From Thermomicrobiales bacterium (GTDB taxonomy: Bacteria; Chloroflexota; Chloroflexia; Thermomicrobiales; UBA6265), in assembly GCA_019637585.1 (NCBI GenBank), contig JAHBVL010000002.1:62001-126000 (forward strand): 64,000 nucleotides of DNA. The letters run 5' to 3'. A model generated the notes under the pieces. That model searched no databases and had not been told where the DNA came from. It saw only the letters and a program-made list of their open reading frames with translations. Both the position numbers and the translations under genes were made by a program. Shown one piece after another: positions 45,109-56,812 of this stretch (the first letter of the stretch is position 1; each line of letters opens with the position of its first letter).

Positions 45109-47082
45109 TCAGGACGTCAGCGCGGTGGTGCGAGTCGTGTGGACGAGCAGCACGGCGATGTCCGCCGGTGTCACGCCCTGCAGGCGGCTGGCTTCGCCGA
45201 AGGTGCGGGGTCTGTGGTGCGCCAGCTTGGTGCGGGCTTCGAATCGCAACCCGGTCAGCTGATGAAAGTCGAGATCGTCGGGTATTGGTCGCCGCTCCAT
45301 CGCCGCCGTGCGCGACACCTCCCGCGCTTCTCTGGCCACGAACGCCGAATAGCGGAGTTCCTGACCAAGGCGTTGCCGGAGCCGGGGGGAGAGCCTGGCA
45401 ATCGAGCCGATGCCCAACTCGTTGGCGAGAATCGCAAGTGCATCGACGGTCGAATCGGGCCGGCGCATCAGTTCCGCGAGTGAGCTCTGCTTGGTCATTG
45501 CGCCGAATCCGGCTTCCTCCAGAATTTGGAGATTGCGCTGATTGGGCGCCAGGCGTGCTGACTCCAGATCTGCCATCGCATCGTCGAGGAGCCGTCGCTC
45601 TTCTGCGAGCGACGAATAGCGCTGGTCGTCGATCAGACCGTTCTCCCAGGCGACCGTGCCGAGCCGGTCGTGGGCGGTTTCGGGCCGGAGCAGCAGGCGA
45701 AACTCGGCGCGGGAGGTCAACATCCGGTAGGGCTCGTCGAAGGGTTTCACCGCCAGATCGTCGACCATGACGCCGATATAGGCCTGGTCTCTCCCCAGCG
45801 TCACCGCATGTCGCGCGCGGACGAAATTGGCGGCGTTCAGCCCAGCCAGCAATCCCTGGCCGGCGGCTTCCTCATAACCGGAGGTGCCGTTCACCTGTCC
45901 GGCCAGGAAAAGCCCTTCGACGCGGCGGGAGGCGAGGGTCGTGGTGATCTCGGAAGGATCGATGGCGTCGTACTCGACCGCATACCCATAGCGGGTGATG
46001 CGCGCTCGTTCGAGACCGCGAATGGTGCGGATCGCCGCGTCCTGCACATCGAACGGCAAGCTGGTGCTCATCCCCTGCACATAATATTCCGTCGTTCGCC
46101 AGCCCTCTGGTTCGAGGAAGATCGGATGCGCGTCCTTGCCGGCGAAGCGGGATACCTTGTCTTCGATCGACGGGCAATAGCGCGGACCCGTGCCGGCGAT
46201 CGAGCCATTGAACATCGGCGCCCTGTCCAGATTGGCGTGAATGAGCGCATGCGTGCGTTCGTTGGTGCTCGTCCGGAAACAGCTCAGCCTCAGGCTTCCG
46301 TCAGCCTCGATGGCCGGGTGAGGATGGATGGGCAGCGGGGGAAGGGAGACGCGCTCGACTTCGCCCATCTCGCCCGATCGGCTCAGCCAGTGATCTCCGC
46401 CATCGCTCGGTTGCGCTTCGCAGGCATCGAACTCGATGCTGAGCCCATCGATCCGGGGCGGCGTGCCGGTTTTCAGCCGTCGCAGCGTGAACCCGAGCGA
46501 AGCCAGTCCTTCGGCGAGGGAACTATCCGCCCTGTCTCCGGCTCTGCCGCCTGATTGGCGCGATTCTCCGGCGATCAGCGCGGCTCTGAGGAATGTTCCA
46601 GCCGTGACGACCGCCGCCCGGCACGGAATCTCGCCCCGCTGCCGGCAAATGACAGCGGCGATTCGGGGCGTTTCCCGGCCAGTGAGCCGCAATCCGGCCA
46701 CTTCATCCTGGAGGAGGGTGAGGCCGGGTTGCTGTTCGAGTGTCGCTTTCATGGTCATCGCGTAGAGCGATTTGTCCTGCTGCGATCTGATCGCCTGCAC
46801 CGCCGGCCCCTTGCTCGTGTTGAGCACCCGAACGTGCAGCGAGGTCGCATCGGCGATTTCCGCCATGGCGCCGCCCAGCGCGTCGACTTCGGCCACGATG
46901 TGCGACTTTCCTGGACCGCCGATCGATGGATTGCAGGGCATGTAGCCGGTCCGGTCGAGATTGGGATTGACGATCAGCACCCTGGCGCCGGTGCGCGCGG
47001 CGGCCAGACCGGCCTCGCAGCCGGCGTGGCCAGCGCCAATGACCACGACGTCGAACGCGTCGCTCATCCTGCTGTCGTTCAT
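45109..47082 (-). CDS. mnmG: tRNA uridine-5-carboxymethylaminomethyl modification enzyme MnmG (GidA)
   Basis: FAD enzyme that, with MnmE, modifies U34 of several tRNAs. 657 residues from ATG 47082 (four bases after the secA stop); ATG 47067 is possible. Motifs: [116 protein letters not shown], and a helical C-terminus [20 protein letters not shown]. mnmE is not in the window. Confidence 0.96.
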   Translation of the reverse strand: MNDSRMSDAFDVVVIGAGHAGCEAGLAAARTGARVLIVNPNLDRTGYMPCNPSIGGPGKSHIVAEVDALGGAMAEIADATSLHVRVLNTSKGPAVQAIRSQQDKSLYAMTMKATLEQQPGLTLLQDEVAGLRLTGRETPRIAAVICRQRGEIPCRAAVVTAGTFLRAALIAGESRQSGGRAGDRADSSLAEGLASLGFTLRRLKTGTPPRIDGLSIEFDACEAQPSDGGDHWLSRSGEMGEVERVSLPPLPIHPHPAIEADGSLRLSCFRTSTNERTHALIHANLDRAPMFNGSIAGTGPRYCPSIEDKVSRFAGKDAHPIFLEPEGWRTTEYYVQGMSTSLPFDVQDAAIRTIRGLERARITRYGYAVEYDAIDPSEITTTLASRRVEGLFLAGQVNGTSGYEEAAGQGLLAGLNAANFVRARHAVTLGRDQAYIGVMVDDLAVKPFDEPYRMLTSRAEFRLLLRPETAHDRLGTVAWENGLIDDQRYSSLAEERRLLDDAMADLESARLAPNQRNLQILEEAGFGAMTKQSSLAELMRRPDSTVDALAILANELGIGSIARLSPRLRQRLGQELRYSAFVAREAREVSRTAAMERRPIPDDLDFHQLTGLRFEARTKLAHHRPRTFGEASRLQGVTPADIAVLLVHTTRTTALTS

Positions 47083-47086
47083 CGAC

Positions 47087-49681
<2,595 letters not shown>

Positions 49682-49819
49682 TGCTGTAAAGCCTTTGAAG
49701 GGAAACCGGTTGCGCGGCGTGCTGCTGGAGAGCACATATAACTTTCAGAGTATAGCGCCCGAGTCCACGAGTCTGGACGTATGGGACCATTCCTCAAGTG
49801 CTGAACGGGTGGCAGGGAG

Positions 49820-50173
49820 ATGACCGCAAAAGACGAAGTCTGCAGGATCATTGCCGCTATTCCCTACGGCCGCGTGACCACGTATGGCGCGATCGCGCTC
49901 GCCGCTGGTTTGGGTCGTGACGCCCGGCGCGTCGGCTGGATCATCTCCGGGCTGGAGGACGAGCACGGGCTGCCCTGCCATCGGGTGGTCAACGTGGCCG
50001 GGCACCTGAGTGGAGGGTGGTCGTTCGGTCACCCGGACCGGATGCGGCAGATGCTGGAAGAAGAAGGCGTCCGGTTCGTGGGGGAGTATGACGTCGATAT
50101 CCGCCGGCACTTCTGGGATCCGGATCTTTCAGCCGCCGCCGACGAAATGGACGACTTCCAGGACATCCCCTGA
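49820..50173 (+). CDS. MGMT/alkyltransferase-like protein with active-site Cys
   Basis: 117 residues, only the DNA-binding/active-site domain of O6-alkylguanine-DNA alkyltransferases: IAAIPYGRVTTYGAIALAAG, ARRVGWIISG, then LPCHRVVNVAGHLSGG. Alkyltransferase-like (Atl) proteins of this size usually have Trp in PWHR, but here the acceptor Cys of PCHR is retained. The N-terminal MGMT domain is absent. GGGAG directly precedes ATG 49820. The last 45 bases overlap the 3' end of thiS on the other strand. Confidence 0.9.
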   Translation: MTAKDEVCRIIAAIPYGRVTTYGAIALAAGLGRDARRVGWIISGLEDEHGLPCHRVVNVAGHLSGGWSFGHPDRMRQMLEEEGVRFVGEYDVDIRRHFWDPDLSAAADEMDDFQDIP

Positions 50174-50332
50174 CGCAAGGACGATCTCGTCGAACTGGGC
50201 GCGCTTCAGAATCGTGCCGTTGTATTCGACCACGACCATGCTTCGATGCAGTTTCTTCGAATCAAGGAAGCCCTGCACGGTCAACGGTTCGGACAACTCA
50301 ACCGGTTTTCCATTGATGGTGAGTTCGATCAT
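50129..50332 (-). CDS. thiS: Thiamine biosynthesis sulfur carrier ThiS
   Basis: Ubiquitin-like sulfur carrier for thiazole formation with ThiG. 67 residues from ATG 50332: MIELTINGKPVELSEPLTVQ at the start, a beta-grasp-sized body, and the C-terminal VVHFVGGG, whose terminal glycine is thiocarboxylated. Starts inside the tenI stop (four-base overlap) and ends the thi operon. Confidence 0.92.
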   Translation of the reverse strand: MIELTINGKPVELSEPLTVQGFLDSKKLHRSMVVVEYNGTILKRAQFDEIVLASGDVLEVVHFVGGG

Positions 50333-50970
50333 GGCTGTTCTGTTCCTGTTGTGTCGTTGGCCAAGAACTGGTCGATGGCTTCGCGATACCGGCGCGCCGT
50401 CCCGACTGGATCTGACGCGGCGCCAATACCGGTCATCACCGCGATGCCATGCGCGCCCGTGGCCAGCACGTCGGCGGTGTTCTCCGGTGTGATGCCGCCG
50501 ATGGCCAGTGCTGGACACGGTGCTTTCCGCACGATTCCAGCCAATCCATCCAGACCGAGGGGCCGCAACCCGGGCTTGCTGCCGGTGACGAAGACATGCC
50601 CGGCCACGACGTAGTCGAACGCTTCAGACGCCGCTGCAGACTCCGGTGAATGCACAGACCGGCCCAGCAGCGGGATGCCCGCAGGTTCGAGGCCGTCCAG
50701 CGGCGCTGATTCGGCCAGGTGCAGCCCGGCTCCACATTGTTGGGCTACCGCGACATCACCGTTGACGATCACCAGACAATTCCCTGCGACCGCCTGGATC
50801 GACTCCACCAGCGCTCTCAGCTCACTGCTGGAGAGATCCTTTTCCCGCACGTGGATGGCGTTGACACCGGCGTGGACCACACCGGCGGCGATGTCGATCG
50901 TCGGATGAGCCTGCCGGTGGCGGTCGGTCACCCACATCAACCGCGGAATCTGGGACGGACGATCGTTCAC
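50329..50970 (-). CDS. ThiE/TenI-family protein, more TenI-like
   Basis: 213-residue TIM-barrel paralogue of thiamine-phosphate synthase. It has VTDRHRQ, AGVNAIHVREKDLSSSELRAL, IVNGDVAVAQQCGAGLHL and LAIGGITPENTADVLATGAHGIAVMTGI, but the pyrophosphate/thiazole loop reads AGHVFVTGSKPGLRPLG, looser than in ThiE. This suggests thiazole tautomerase (TenI) activity, with the true ThiE being the next gene upstream. Overlaps that gene by four bases. Confidence 0.8.
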   Translation of the reverse strand: MNDRPSQIPRLMWVTDRHRQAHPTIDIAAGVVHAGVNAIHVREKDLSSSELRALVESIQAVAGNCLVIVNGDVAVAQQCGAGLHLAESAPLDGLEPAGIPLLGRSVHSPESAAASEAFDYVVAGHVFVTGSKPGLRPLGLDGLAGIVRKAPCPALAIGGITPENTADVLATGAHGIAVMTGIGAASDPVGTARRYREAIDQFLANDTTGTEQP

Positions 50971-51608
50971 AGGGATTCCTCATGCAGGGCAGAAGCCAGT
51001 TCCCTCGTCGCGGCGCCTGGGTCGGCGCTGCGCGTGATGGCGCTCATGACCGCGACGCCACATGCGCCAACCCGGACAACGGCCGCCGCGTTTCCCGCGG
51101 TGATGCCACCGATCCCTATGGTGGGAAGTCCGGAGAGCCGTTGCCTGGACGAAAGCCGCTGCAAACCGATGGCGGGGCCCGCGTCTGGTTTCGATGTTGT
51201 GCCGTAGATGGGACCAACACCGAGATAGCTGGCGCCCGATTCGCCAGCGGACAGCGCCTGCTCGTCGGTTTCAGGCGAGTAGCCGATGACGAAATCAGGT
51301 CCGGCCAGGGCGCGCGCCTTGGCTAGCGGCAGATCGTCGACACCGAGATGGACACCGCCGGCGCCACTGGCCATGGCGATGTCGAGGCGGTCGTTGACCA
51401 GGAAGAGGACGCCGGCGTCCGCTGAGATCTCCGCCAGCCGGATAGCCAGATCCAATGTTTCCCGATCGGTCGTGGTTTTGGCGCGCAACTGCAGCGCAGT
51501 CACCCCATTGCGCACGGCTGCCTCAGCCACGGCAAGAGGATCGAGCTCGCACATCGATGGATCGAGCACCAGGTAGAGTCGCAACCGGCGACAGAGGTCG
51601 TCAGGCAT
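50967..51608 (-). CDS. thiE: Thiamine-phosphate synthase
   Basis: Joins HMP-PP and thiazole phosphate to thiamine phosphate. 213 residues: [94 protein letters not shown] (substrate loop), and [29 protein letters not shown]. It lies nine bases after thiG. Better match to ThiE than its downstream paralogue. Confidence 0.9.
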   Translation of the reverse strand: MPDDLCRRLRLYLVLDPSMCELDPLAVAEAAVRNGVTALQLRAKTTTDRETLDLAIRLAEISADAGVLFLVNDRLDIAMASGAGGVHLGVDDLPLAKARALAGPDFVIGYSPETDEQALSAGESGASYLGVGPIYGTTSKPDAGPAIGLQRLSSRQRLSGLPTIGIGGITAGNAAAVVRVGACGVAVMSAITRSADPGAATRELASALHEESL

Positions 51609-51617
51609 GAGTCACCG

Positions 51618-52415
51618 TCAGGCTGTGGCGCCGACCACGCCTTCCAGCGGGCTGCTGGCGCTGGCGTATGCCTTGCGGGGAATGCGTCCGGCCAGATATG
51701 CCTTGCGGCCGGCTTCGACGCCGCCAGCAATCGCTCCCGCCATCAACGCCGGATTCGGCGACAGCGCCACGGCGCTATTGACCAGCACGGCATCGGCCCC
51801 AGCCTCCATCGCCTGGGCGGCGTCAGACGGCACACCGATGCCAGCGTCGACCACGACAGGCACGTTCGACTGCTCGACGATGATGCGAATCGAATCGATG
51901 CTGATCAGCCCCTGACCCGAACCAATCGGTGACCCGAGCGGCATGACGGTGGCGGTTCCCAGCTTTTCGAGCCGTTTGGCCAGAACCGGATCGGCGCCGA
52001 TGTAGGGAAGAACGGTGAACCCCTCTTCCACAAGAACGCGAGCCGCTTCGTAGGTGCCAATTGGGTCGGGCAGGAGGTATTTCGGGTCCGGAATGACTTC
52101 CAGTTTGACCCAGTCGGAGAGCTCCAGAGCCCGGGCCAGCCGGGCGATGCGAATCGCTTCCTCGGCGGTTTGGCATCCGGCCGTGTTGGGCAGGATCGTG
52201 TACTTCTTCCAGTCGACATCCTCGAGCACCGACCGGCTCTTCGGATCGTCGAAGTCGATGCGACGCAGGGCGACCGTCACGATCTCGGTGCCGGCGGTTT
52301 CGAACGCGGCGTTCATCTCTGACGAGTCGCGATACTTGCCGGTGCCGAGCATGAGACGGCTGGAAAATGTCTTGCCGCCGATGGTCAATGGTTTGGGATC
52401 GCTGTAGAGGGTCAT
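51618..52415 (-). CDS. thiG: Thiazole synthase
   Basis: Forms the thiamine thiazole from deoxyxylulose phosphate, dehydroglycine and ThiS thiocarboxylate. ATG 52415 with AAGGA six bases ahead gives 265 residues. Motifs: [63 protein letters not shown] (Schiff-base Lys), [59 protein letters not shown]. Overlaps thiD by four bases (ATGA). Confidence 0.97.
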   Translation of the reverse strand: MTLYSDPKPLTIGGKTFSSRLMLGTGKYRDSSEMNAAFETAGTEIVTVALRRIDFDDPKSRSVLEDVDWKKYTILPNTAGCQTAEEAIRIARLARALELSDWVKLEVIPDPKYLLPDPIGTYEAARVLVEEGFTVLPYIGADPVLAKRLEKLGTATVMPLGSPIGSGQGLISIDSIRIIVEQSNVPVVVDAGIGVPSDAAQAMEAGADAVLVNSAVALSPNPALMAGAIAGGVEAGRKAYLAGRIPRKAYASASSPLEGVVGATA

Positions 52416-53245
52416 CGGGATTCCTTTCGGAGCAATGCGTCGGCCATCGGGAAATGGTTGACGGGTGAATGACCGGAGCCGATTGCGTAGCTCTGCTCGA
52501 GCGCCAGCGAGATGTAGTCCTTGGCCCGGGCGATCGCATCGAGCGGCTCGTCGCCGAGCGCCAGGCCAGCGGCGATTGCCGCGGAAAAAGTGCATCCGGT
52601 GCCATGCGTGTTGCGGGTATTGATGCGTTTTCCGGGCAGGGTCGTGAAGTCCGAACCATCGAACACCAGATCGTCGGGATCGCCATCGGTGTGGCCACCC
52701 TTGATCACCACGATACGCGGACCAAATGCCGCGATCGCCTTGGCCGCGTCTCGCTTCGCCGACGGGGAGTCGATGGTGATACCGGAGAGGACCTGCGCTT
52801 CGGGAATGTTCGGCGTCACCACCATGGCCAGTGGCAGCAACGCGATGACGAGCGACTGAACGGCGTCCTCCTGCAGGAGAAAATCGCCGCTCTTGGCCAC
52901 CATGACCGGATCGACGACCAGACGGTCGACTTCCCACGCTTCCAACCGGTCGGCGACAACGCGAACAATCGGGGCGCCGGAGAGCATCCCCGTTTTGACC
53001 GCCTGAGCGCCGATATCCTGGAACACCACGTCGATCTGCGCCGCGACCACCTCTTCCGGCACTTCGGCAATGGCAAAAACGCCGGTGGTGTTCTGGGCGG
53101 TGACTGCGGTCAAACAGCTCGTTCCGTAGACGCCCAGCGCGGCGAAGGTTTTCAGGTCGGCCTGGATACCGGCACCCGCTCCTGAGTCGGAACCGGCGAT
53201 CGTCATGGCCTTGGCAACGGGAGTGTTTCGGGGAGTGTCGACCAC
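52412..53245 (-). CDS. thiD: Hydroxymethylpyrimidine/phosphomethylpyrimidine kinase
   Basis: Phosphorylates HMP and HMP-P for thiamine. GTG 53245, with GAGG six bases upstream, gives 277 residues; ATG 53206 would remove 13. Ribokinase-fold motifs: [78 protein letters not shown], and [20 protein letters not shown] (anion hole and catalytic Asp replaced-in-pattern GTGC). First gene of thiD-thiG-thiE-tenI-thiS under the TPP riboswitch. Confidence 0.95.
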   Translation of the reverse strand: MVDTPRNTPVAKAMTIAGSDSGAGAGIQADLKTFAALGVYGTSCLTAVTAQNTTGVFAIAEVPEEVVAAQIDVVFQDIGAQAVKTGMLSGAPIVRVVADRLEAWEVDRLVVDPVMVAKSGDFLLQEDAVQSLVIALLPLAMVVTPNIPEAQVLSGITIDSPSAKRDAAKAIAAFGPRIVVIKGGHTDGDPDDLVFDGSDFTTLPGKRINTRNTHGTGCTFSAAIAAGLALGDEPLDAIARAKDYISLALEQSYAIGSGHSPVNHFPMADALLRKESR

Positions 53246-53268
53246 GTGGCGCCTCGCATAAATGCCGT

Positions 53269-53290
53269 CGCCGATGCATATGCATCGGCG
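53269..53290. repeat. Perfect palindrome between TPP aptamer and thiD
   Basis: CGCCGATGCAT followed by its exact reverse complement ATGCATCGGCG; the whole is 22 bases. It lies between the TPP aptamer and the thiD start, where an expression platform is expected. There is no U-tract after it, so it is not an obvious terminator. Confidence 0.75.
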
Positions 53291-53313
53291 GTCACCAGAG
53301 CGATCGTTTGCTC

Positions 53314-53410
53314 GTTGCCGTCCCTTCGCCGGCATGACCCGGATCAGGTTCGGAGGGTTGGCGACATGTCTCTTTGTCGCTCTCTCAGCGCGTTCCGCAC
53401 CCCTGGCAAC
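53314..53410 (-). ncRNA. TPP riboswitch (THI element)
   Basis: Binds thiamine pyrophosphate and represses the thi operon. On the minus strand the hallmark strings are AGGGGTGC, GCTGAGA, ACCC, GAACCTGATC and ATGCCGGCGAAGGGA in the right order, closed by a P1 pair GTTGCC/GGCAAC (53410-53405 with 53319-53314). thiD begins about 70 bases downstream. The absence of a terminator suggests translational control. Confidence 0.96.
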
Positions 53411-53418
53411 CAGTTGAC

Positions 53419-53427
53419 ATTCTACCA
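53419..53427 (-). promoter_or_regulatory. Extended -10 promoter of the thi operon
   Basis: The minus strand reads TGG-TAGAAT immediately upstream of the TPP aptamer, which would place the start of transcription at the 5' edge of P1. Confidence 0.65.
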
Positions 53428-53466
53428 TGGCGATTGGCGTTTTCCGCCGGGGAGCCGCGGGGGCAG

Positions 53467-53475
53467 TGCTATACT
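53467..53475 (+). promoter_or_regulatory. Extended -10 promoter of the hypothetical gene at 53528
   Basis: TGC-TATACT on the plus strand, 52 bases before the ATG of the downstream gene and divergent from the thi promoter. Confidence 0.6.
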
Positions 53476-53527
53476 CCGGGCATTGCGATTCGCGTCCAGC
53501 GCGACGATCACCCACCGAGATTGCCCC

Positions 53528-53872
53528 ATGAATGTAGTCCAGGGCCTCCAGGCAATTCGCGACCGATTGGTCGTCAATGACGCTGATCCGGCAACGATTT
53601 CTACGGTCGACATCTTCCTCAAGCGGGCGGCATTGCCCGCCGCTCAGAGTGCCGCGGCCCAGTCGCAGCTTCAGCTTGTGCGCATGTTGATGCGGACGCC
53701 CGCATCGAACGCCAATGTGCGGATCTACAACGATCTGGCCCGGCTCGAGGAGGAACTCGAGTCTGCCGCGGTCACCGCGCAGGCGGTTCGAGCAGCGGAA
53801 GAAGCGAAACCGGTGCCGAAAACCAAGAAGTTCTACAAGCAGCAGAAGGAAAAGGACGACAAGCGAGCCTAG
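53528..53872 (+). CDS. Small hypothetical protein
   Basis: 114 residues from ATG 53528; the frame extends upstream across the TPP aptamer but that is not coding. It is mostly helical in appearance: MNVVQGLQAIRDRLVVND, ATISTVDIFLKRAALP, QLQLVRMLMRTPASNANVRIYNDLARLEEELESA, then a lysine-rich tail KTKKFYKQQKEKDDKRA. No signal peptide or TM helix. I do not recognise the family. It has its own promoter and precedes the aminotransferase by 67 bases, so the two may be co-transcribed. Confidence 0.75.
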   Translation: MNVVQGLQAIRDRLVVNDADPATISTVDIFLKRAALPAAQSAAAQSQLQLVRMLMRTPASNANVRIYNDLARLEEELESAAVTAQAVRAAEEAKPVPKTKKFYKQQKEKDDKRA

Positions 53873-53939
53873 AACCTCCCTGGCTGTGTGGCGGTTCCAG
53901 GCCAAGGTGCCGGAGCAACCGGCAGGAAGGCAGAGTTCC

Positions 53940-55220
53940 GTGGCCGAGCAGATCGCTCTCGATCCGCAGACCCTCGTTCCCCGAGTGATCGGACGATACA
54001 CGCCAGTCTTCGTCGACCGCGCGGCAGGTGTGCGCGTGTGGGACCGGGATGGCATCGAGTATCTCGATTTCACCTCGGGCATCGCTGTCGTCAATGCCGG
54101 GCATTGCCATCCGGCAGTCGTCGCGGCAATTCAGGAGCAGGCCGGGAAGATCATCCACGCCCAGCAGAACATCCTGATGCACGAACCCATGCTTCAGGCG
54201 GCCGCCGCGCTCAGTGAGACCTTTCCCGAAAGCCTGAACCAGGTCTTCTGGACGAATAGTGGCGCCGAGGCGATCGAAGGGGCGATCAAACTGGCAAAGG
54301 TCGCCACCCGGCGACCGGCGGTGATCGCGTTTCGGGGTGCGTTCCATGGCCGGACGCACGGGGCGATGTCGGTGACGTCGTCGCGGGTGAAAGTGCGCGG
54401 TCACTATGAGCCGCTGCTTTCCAGCGTGTTCTACGCTCCCTATCCCTACTATTTCCGCTCACCGGTTCCCGGTGGCGAGGATGGAGCGGACGACTTCTAC
54501 ATCGCCGAGCTGAAAAGCCTCTTCGACACCCTCGTCATGCCGGACGATGTCGCCGCGATTCTGGTGGAAACCATCGCCGGCGAGGGTGGCTATCTCGTTC
54601 CATCGGCGCGGTGGCTCCGTGAGCTGCGGTCGATCTGCGACGAGCACGGCATCCTGCTGATCATGGACGAGATCCAGACCGGCATGGGGCGCACGGGCAA
54701 GATGTGGGGATTCGACCATTTCGACGTCGTTCCGGACATCGTCACGGTGGCCAAGGGCATTGCGTCAGGTATGCCGGTCAGCGCGGTGGTGTCGAGCAAA
54801 GCGATCATGGACAACTGGGCGCCCGGTGCGCATGGCGGCACTTATGGCGGCAACGCGGTCGGGACGGCCGCGGCCGCGGCAACGCTGCGGGTCATGCGGG
54901 ACGACCATCTGCCGGAGAACGCCGCCGCGATGGGCGAACGACTCATGACCGGTCTGCGAGAGATTCAGCGGCGAACGTCCTCCATAGGCGACGTGCGCGG
55001 TTTGGGGCTGATGGTGGCCGTCGAGTTCGTCACCGATTCGGGCGATCCCAATCCAGCCGCGGTGAGCCAGGTGATTCAGCGCTGCTTCGATCAGCAGATT
55101 CTGCTGATCAACTGCGGCACCTACGACCAGGCGATCAGGATCATCCCGCCATTGGTCGTCAACGAAGCGGAGATCGACCGGTTCCTGGACGTCTTCGGCC
55201 AGGCAGTTGACGCGCTGTAA
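53940..55220 (+). CDS. Class III PLP-dependent aminotransferase (4-aminobutyrate aminotransferase-like)
   Basis: 426 residues from GTG 53940 (GGAAGG nine bases ahead). Motifs: VWDRDGIEYLDFTSGIAVVNAGHCHPAVV, FWTNSGAEAIEGAIKLAKVATRRP, FRGAFHGRTHGAMSVTSS, VETIAGEGGYLVPSARWLRELR, LLIMDEIQTGMGRTGKMWGFDHF (D243 to the PLP nitrogen) and the PLP lysine K272 in VTVAKGIASGMPVSAVVSS. Most like GABA/5-aminovalerate aminotransferases; acetylornithine aminotransferase is less likely because no arg genes are nearby. The amino donor remains unproven. Confidence 0.9.
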   Translation: MAEQIALDPQTLVPRVIGRYTPVFVDRAAGVRVWDRDGIEYLDFTSGIAVVNAGHCHPAVVAAIQEQAGKIIHAQQNILMHEPMLQAAAALSETFPESLNQVFWTNSGAEAIEGAIKLAKVATRRPAVIAFRGAFHGRTHGAMSVTSSRVKVRGHYEPLLSSVFYAPYPYYFRSPVPGGEDGADDFYIAELKSLFDTLVMPDDVAAILVETIAGEGGYLVPSARWLRELRSICDEHGILLIMDEIQTGMGRTGKMWGFDHFDVVPDIVTVAKGIASGMPVSAVVSSKAIMDNWAPGAHGGTYGGNAVGTAAAAATLRVMRDDHLPENAAAMGERLMTGLREIQRRTSSIGDVRGLGLMVAVEFVTDSGDPNPAAVSQVIQRCFDQQILLINCGTYDQAIRIIPPLVVNEAEIDRFLDVFGQAVDAL

Positions 55221-55234
55221 GCACTGTGCGCCGG

Positions 55235-56554
55235 TCAGGCGAAGATCTCTTCCTTGTCGCAGAAGTTGCCGCGCTGACCGGCGGCCAGCCGTTGATAGAC
55301 GTGGATCACCTGCGCAGCAACCGTCTGCCAGGAGAAGCGCTGGGCCGCTGCGTGGCCATTGCGGCCCATGCGATCAGCAAGGGCTGAATCGCGCAGGATC
55401 GACGCGATCGCCGCTGCATGAGCTTCAGGTCGATCCCATGGAGCCAGGAAGCCTGTTTCGCCCTCTTCGACGGTGAAGATCAACCCGCCGGCTTTCGACG
55501 CGACCACCGGAACGCCACAGGCCATCGCTTCGACGGCGACCAGTCCGAACGATTCGTACCGGGACGGAACGCTAACCACGTCGGCAGCCGCGTAGAACAC
55601 CGGCAGGCGGTCCTGGGGTTGCGAACCGTAGAAGCGGACCCGATCGATCAAGCCCGACTCGATGAGCCGGTCACGAACGACGGCCAGCGGACCGACGGGT
55701 TCCCCGGCATCGTCGAGATCTCCCCCAACGATCGCCAGTACCGCGTCGTCGACCTCTTCGGCCACCTGCGCGAACGCGCTCAGGAGCGTGTCGATTCCCT
55801 TGATGGGGTCGATGCGGCCCACAAAGAGAACGACTTTTGCGTTTTCGTCGATGCCGACCGCCTGACGGCACTGGGAGCGATTGCCCGGCCTGAAGAGATC
55901 GACATCGACGCCTGGTGGGATGGTACAGATTTTCGATGCGATGGCGTGCTGCCGCCAAATCAGATCGGCGCGTTCGTCGGGATTGGCGGCGATGATGCTG
56001 TCGGCCATGTCGACCAGCCGCTGTTCGCTCGCCGCCCGGAGGGGCGTTTCCTGCTCGCCGGCGGGCGACACCCGGTTCTTCATGTGCGCGGTGGTATGGA
56101 ACATCAGGGTGTACGGGATGTTCCAGTAGCGTTTCAGCAGCTCCGCTGTGAGGCCGGAGAGCCAGTAGTGGGCATGGATGACGTCGTAGCGGACGCCCGT
56201 GCGTAGCGCATAGAGCGCCATCTGCTCGGCGAAGGCCGGCAGGTATTTATGCAGTGTGTTCTTGTCGACTGGTTCTGGAGGACCTGCGGCAATCGAGATG
56301 AGATTGACGTTGTCGCAGATCGTTTGGACTTCTGGGGTGTCGGGAGAGGTGCGGCGTGTGAAGATATCAACAGGCAAACCCTGGCTGGCGACGTGGCACG
56401 ATAGTTCGCGCACGTAGACATTCATGCCGCCGGCGTCCTTGCCGCCCAGGCTCGCCAGCGGCGATGTGTGGACTGAGATGGAAGCCACGCGGCGGAGTCC
56501 ATCGGTTTCGTAGCCGAAGACCGATGGCCCGGGATAGGTGTAGGTATCAGTCAA
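55235..56554 (-). CDS. GT4-family glycosyltransferase (MshA/sucrose-phosphate-synthase-like)
   Basis: 439-residue GT-B glycosyltransferase. The N-terminus ISVHTSPLASLGGKDAGGMNVYVREL is very close to MshA and related enzymes. Donor-site motifs: LFVGRIDPIKGIDTLLSAF, VRFYGSQPQDRLPVFYAAADVVSVPSRYESFGLVAVEAMACGVPVVASKAGG (EX7E). Also YDVIHAHYWLSG and IPPGVDVDLFRP. Whether it makes mycothiol-like or sucrose-like products is not decidable here; mshB, mshC and mshD are absent from the window. It stands alone, convergent with the aminotransferase. Confidence 0.9.
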   Translation of the reverse strand: MTDTYTYPGPSVFGYETDGLRRVASISVHTSPLASLGGKDAGGMNVYVRELSCHVASQGLPVDIFTRRTSPDTPEVQTICDNVNLISIAAGPPEPVDKNTLHKYLPAFAEQMALYALRTGVRYDVIHAHYWLSGLTAELLKRYWNIPYTLMFHTTAHMKNRVSPAGEQETPLRAASEQRLVDMADSIIAANPDERADLIWRQHAIASKICTIPPGVDVDLFRPGNRSQCRQAVGIDENAKVVLFVGRIDPIKGIDTLLSAFAQVAEEVDDAVLAIVGGDLDDAGEPVGPLAVVRDRLIESGLIDRVRFYGSQPQDRLPVFYAAADVVSVPSRYESFGLVAVEAMACGVPVVASKAGGLIFTVEEGETGFLAPWDRPEAHAAAIASILRDSALADRMGRNGHAAAQRFSWQTVAAQVIHVYQRLAAGQRGNFCDKEEIFA

Positions 56555-56619
56555 GATCGAGATCCTGTTCGTTCCGGGAGCGGATCACGCCTCTCCGAGC
56601 GCTTGGATACCGGCAACTC

Positions 56620-56695
56620 TGGTGCCCGCGGAGGGACTCGAACCCCCGACGCCCGCCTTAGGACGGCGGCGCTCTATCCACTGAGCTACACGGGC
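56620..56695 (-). tRNA. tRNA-Arg (anticodon CCT)
   Basis: Minus-strand cloverleaf: acceptor GCCCGTG/CGCGGGC (one G-U), anticodon arm CCGCC-GTCCTAA-GGCGG giving anticodon CCT, T-loop GGTTCGAGTCC, discriminator A and encoded CCA. Reads AGG codons. Confidence 0.97.
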
Positions 56696-56716
56696 AGGGT
56701 GATGCCGACCTACCGA

Positions 56717-56722
56717 AGTATA
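56717..56722 (-). promoter_or_regulatory. -10 box of tRNA-Arg
   Basis: TATACT on the minus strand, 21 bases before the tRNA-Arg 5' end and at the outer edge of the heptamer element. No TGN before it. Confidence 0.5.
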
Positions 56723-56798
56723 GCGGGCAGTGGGCAGCTGGCAGCGGGCAGCAACGTCCCGAACTACATTTGCTGCCTGCTGCCTGCTGCCTGCTGCC
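56723..56798. repeat. Inverted heptamer-array element (GNNGGCA / TGCTGCC)
   Basis: The left arm (56723-56750) has four units GCGGGCA, GTGGGCA, GCTGGCA, GCGGGCA. The right arm (56771-56798) has four exact TGCTGCC. The 20-base spacer includes CCCGAACTACATTTG. Degenerate heptamers CGCCGTC and TGCTCCC continue the right-arm register to 56812, where the TGCTATACT promoter begins. It separates divergent tRNA-Arg and tRNA-Pro. Confidence 0.9.
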
Positions 56799-56812
56799 CG
56801 CCGTCTGCTCCC

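Noticed and set aside
53246-53527. Upstream extension of the hypothetical gene at 53528
   Set aside because: It would translate across the TPP aptamer and both divergent promoters.
53873-53939. Possible riboswitch before the aminotransferase (GGTGCCGGAGCAACCGGCAGGA)
   Set aside because: Superficially like glycine or SAM aptamer fragments, but the required conserved cores are absent.
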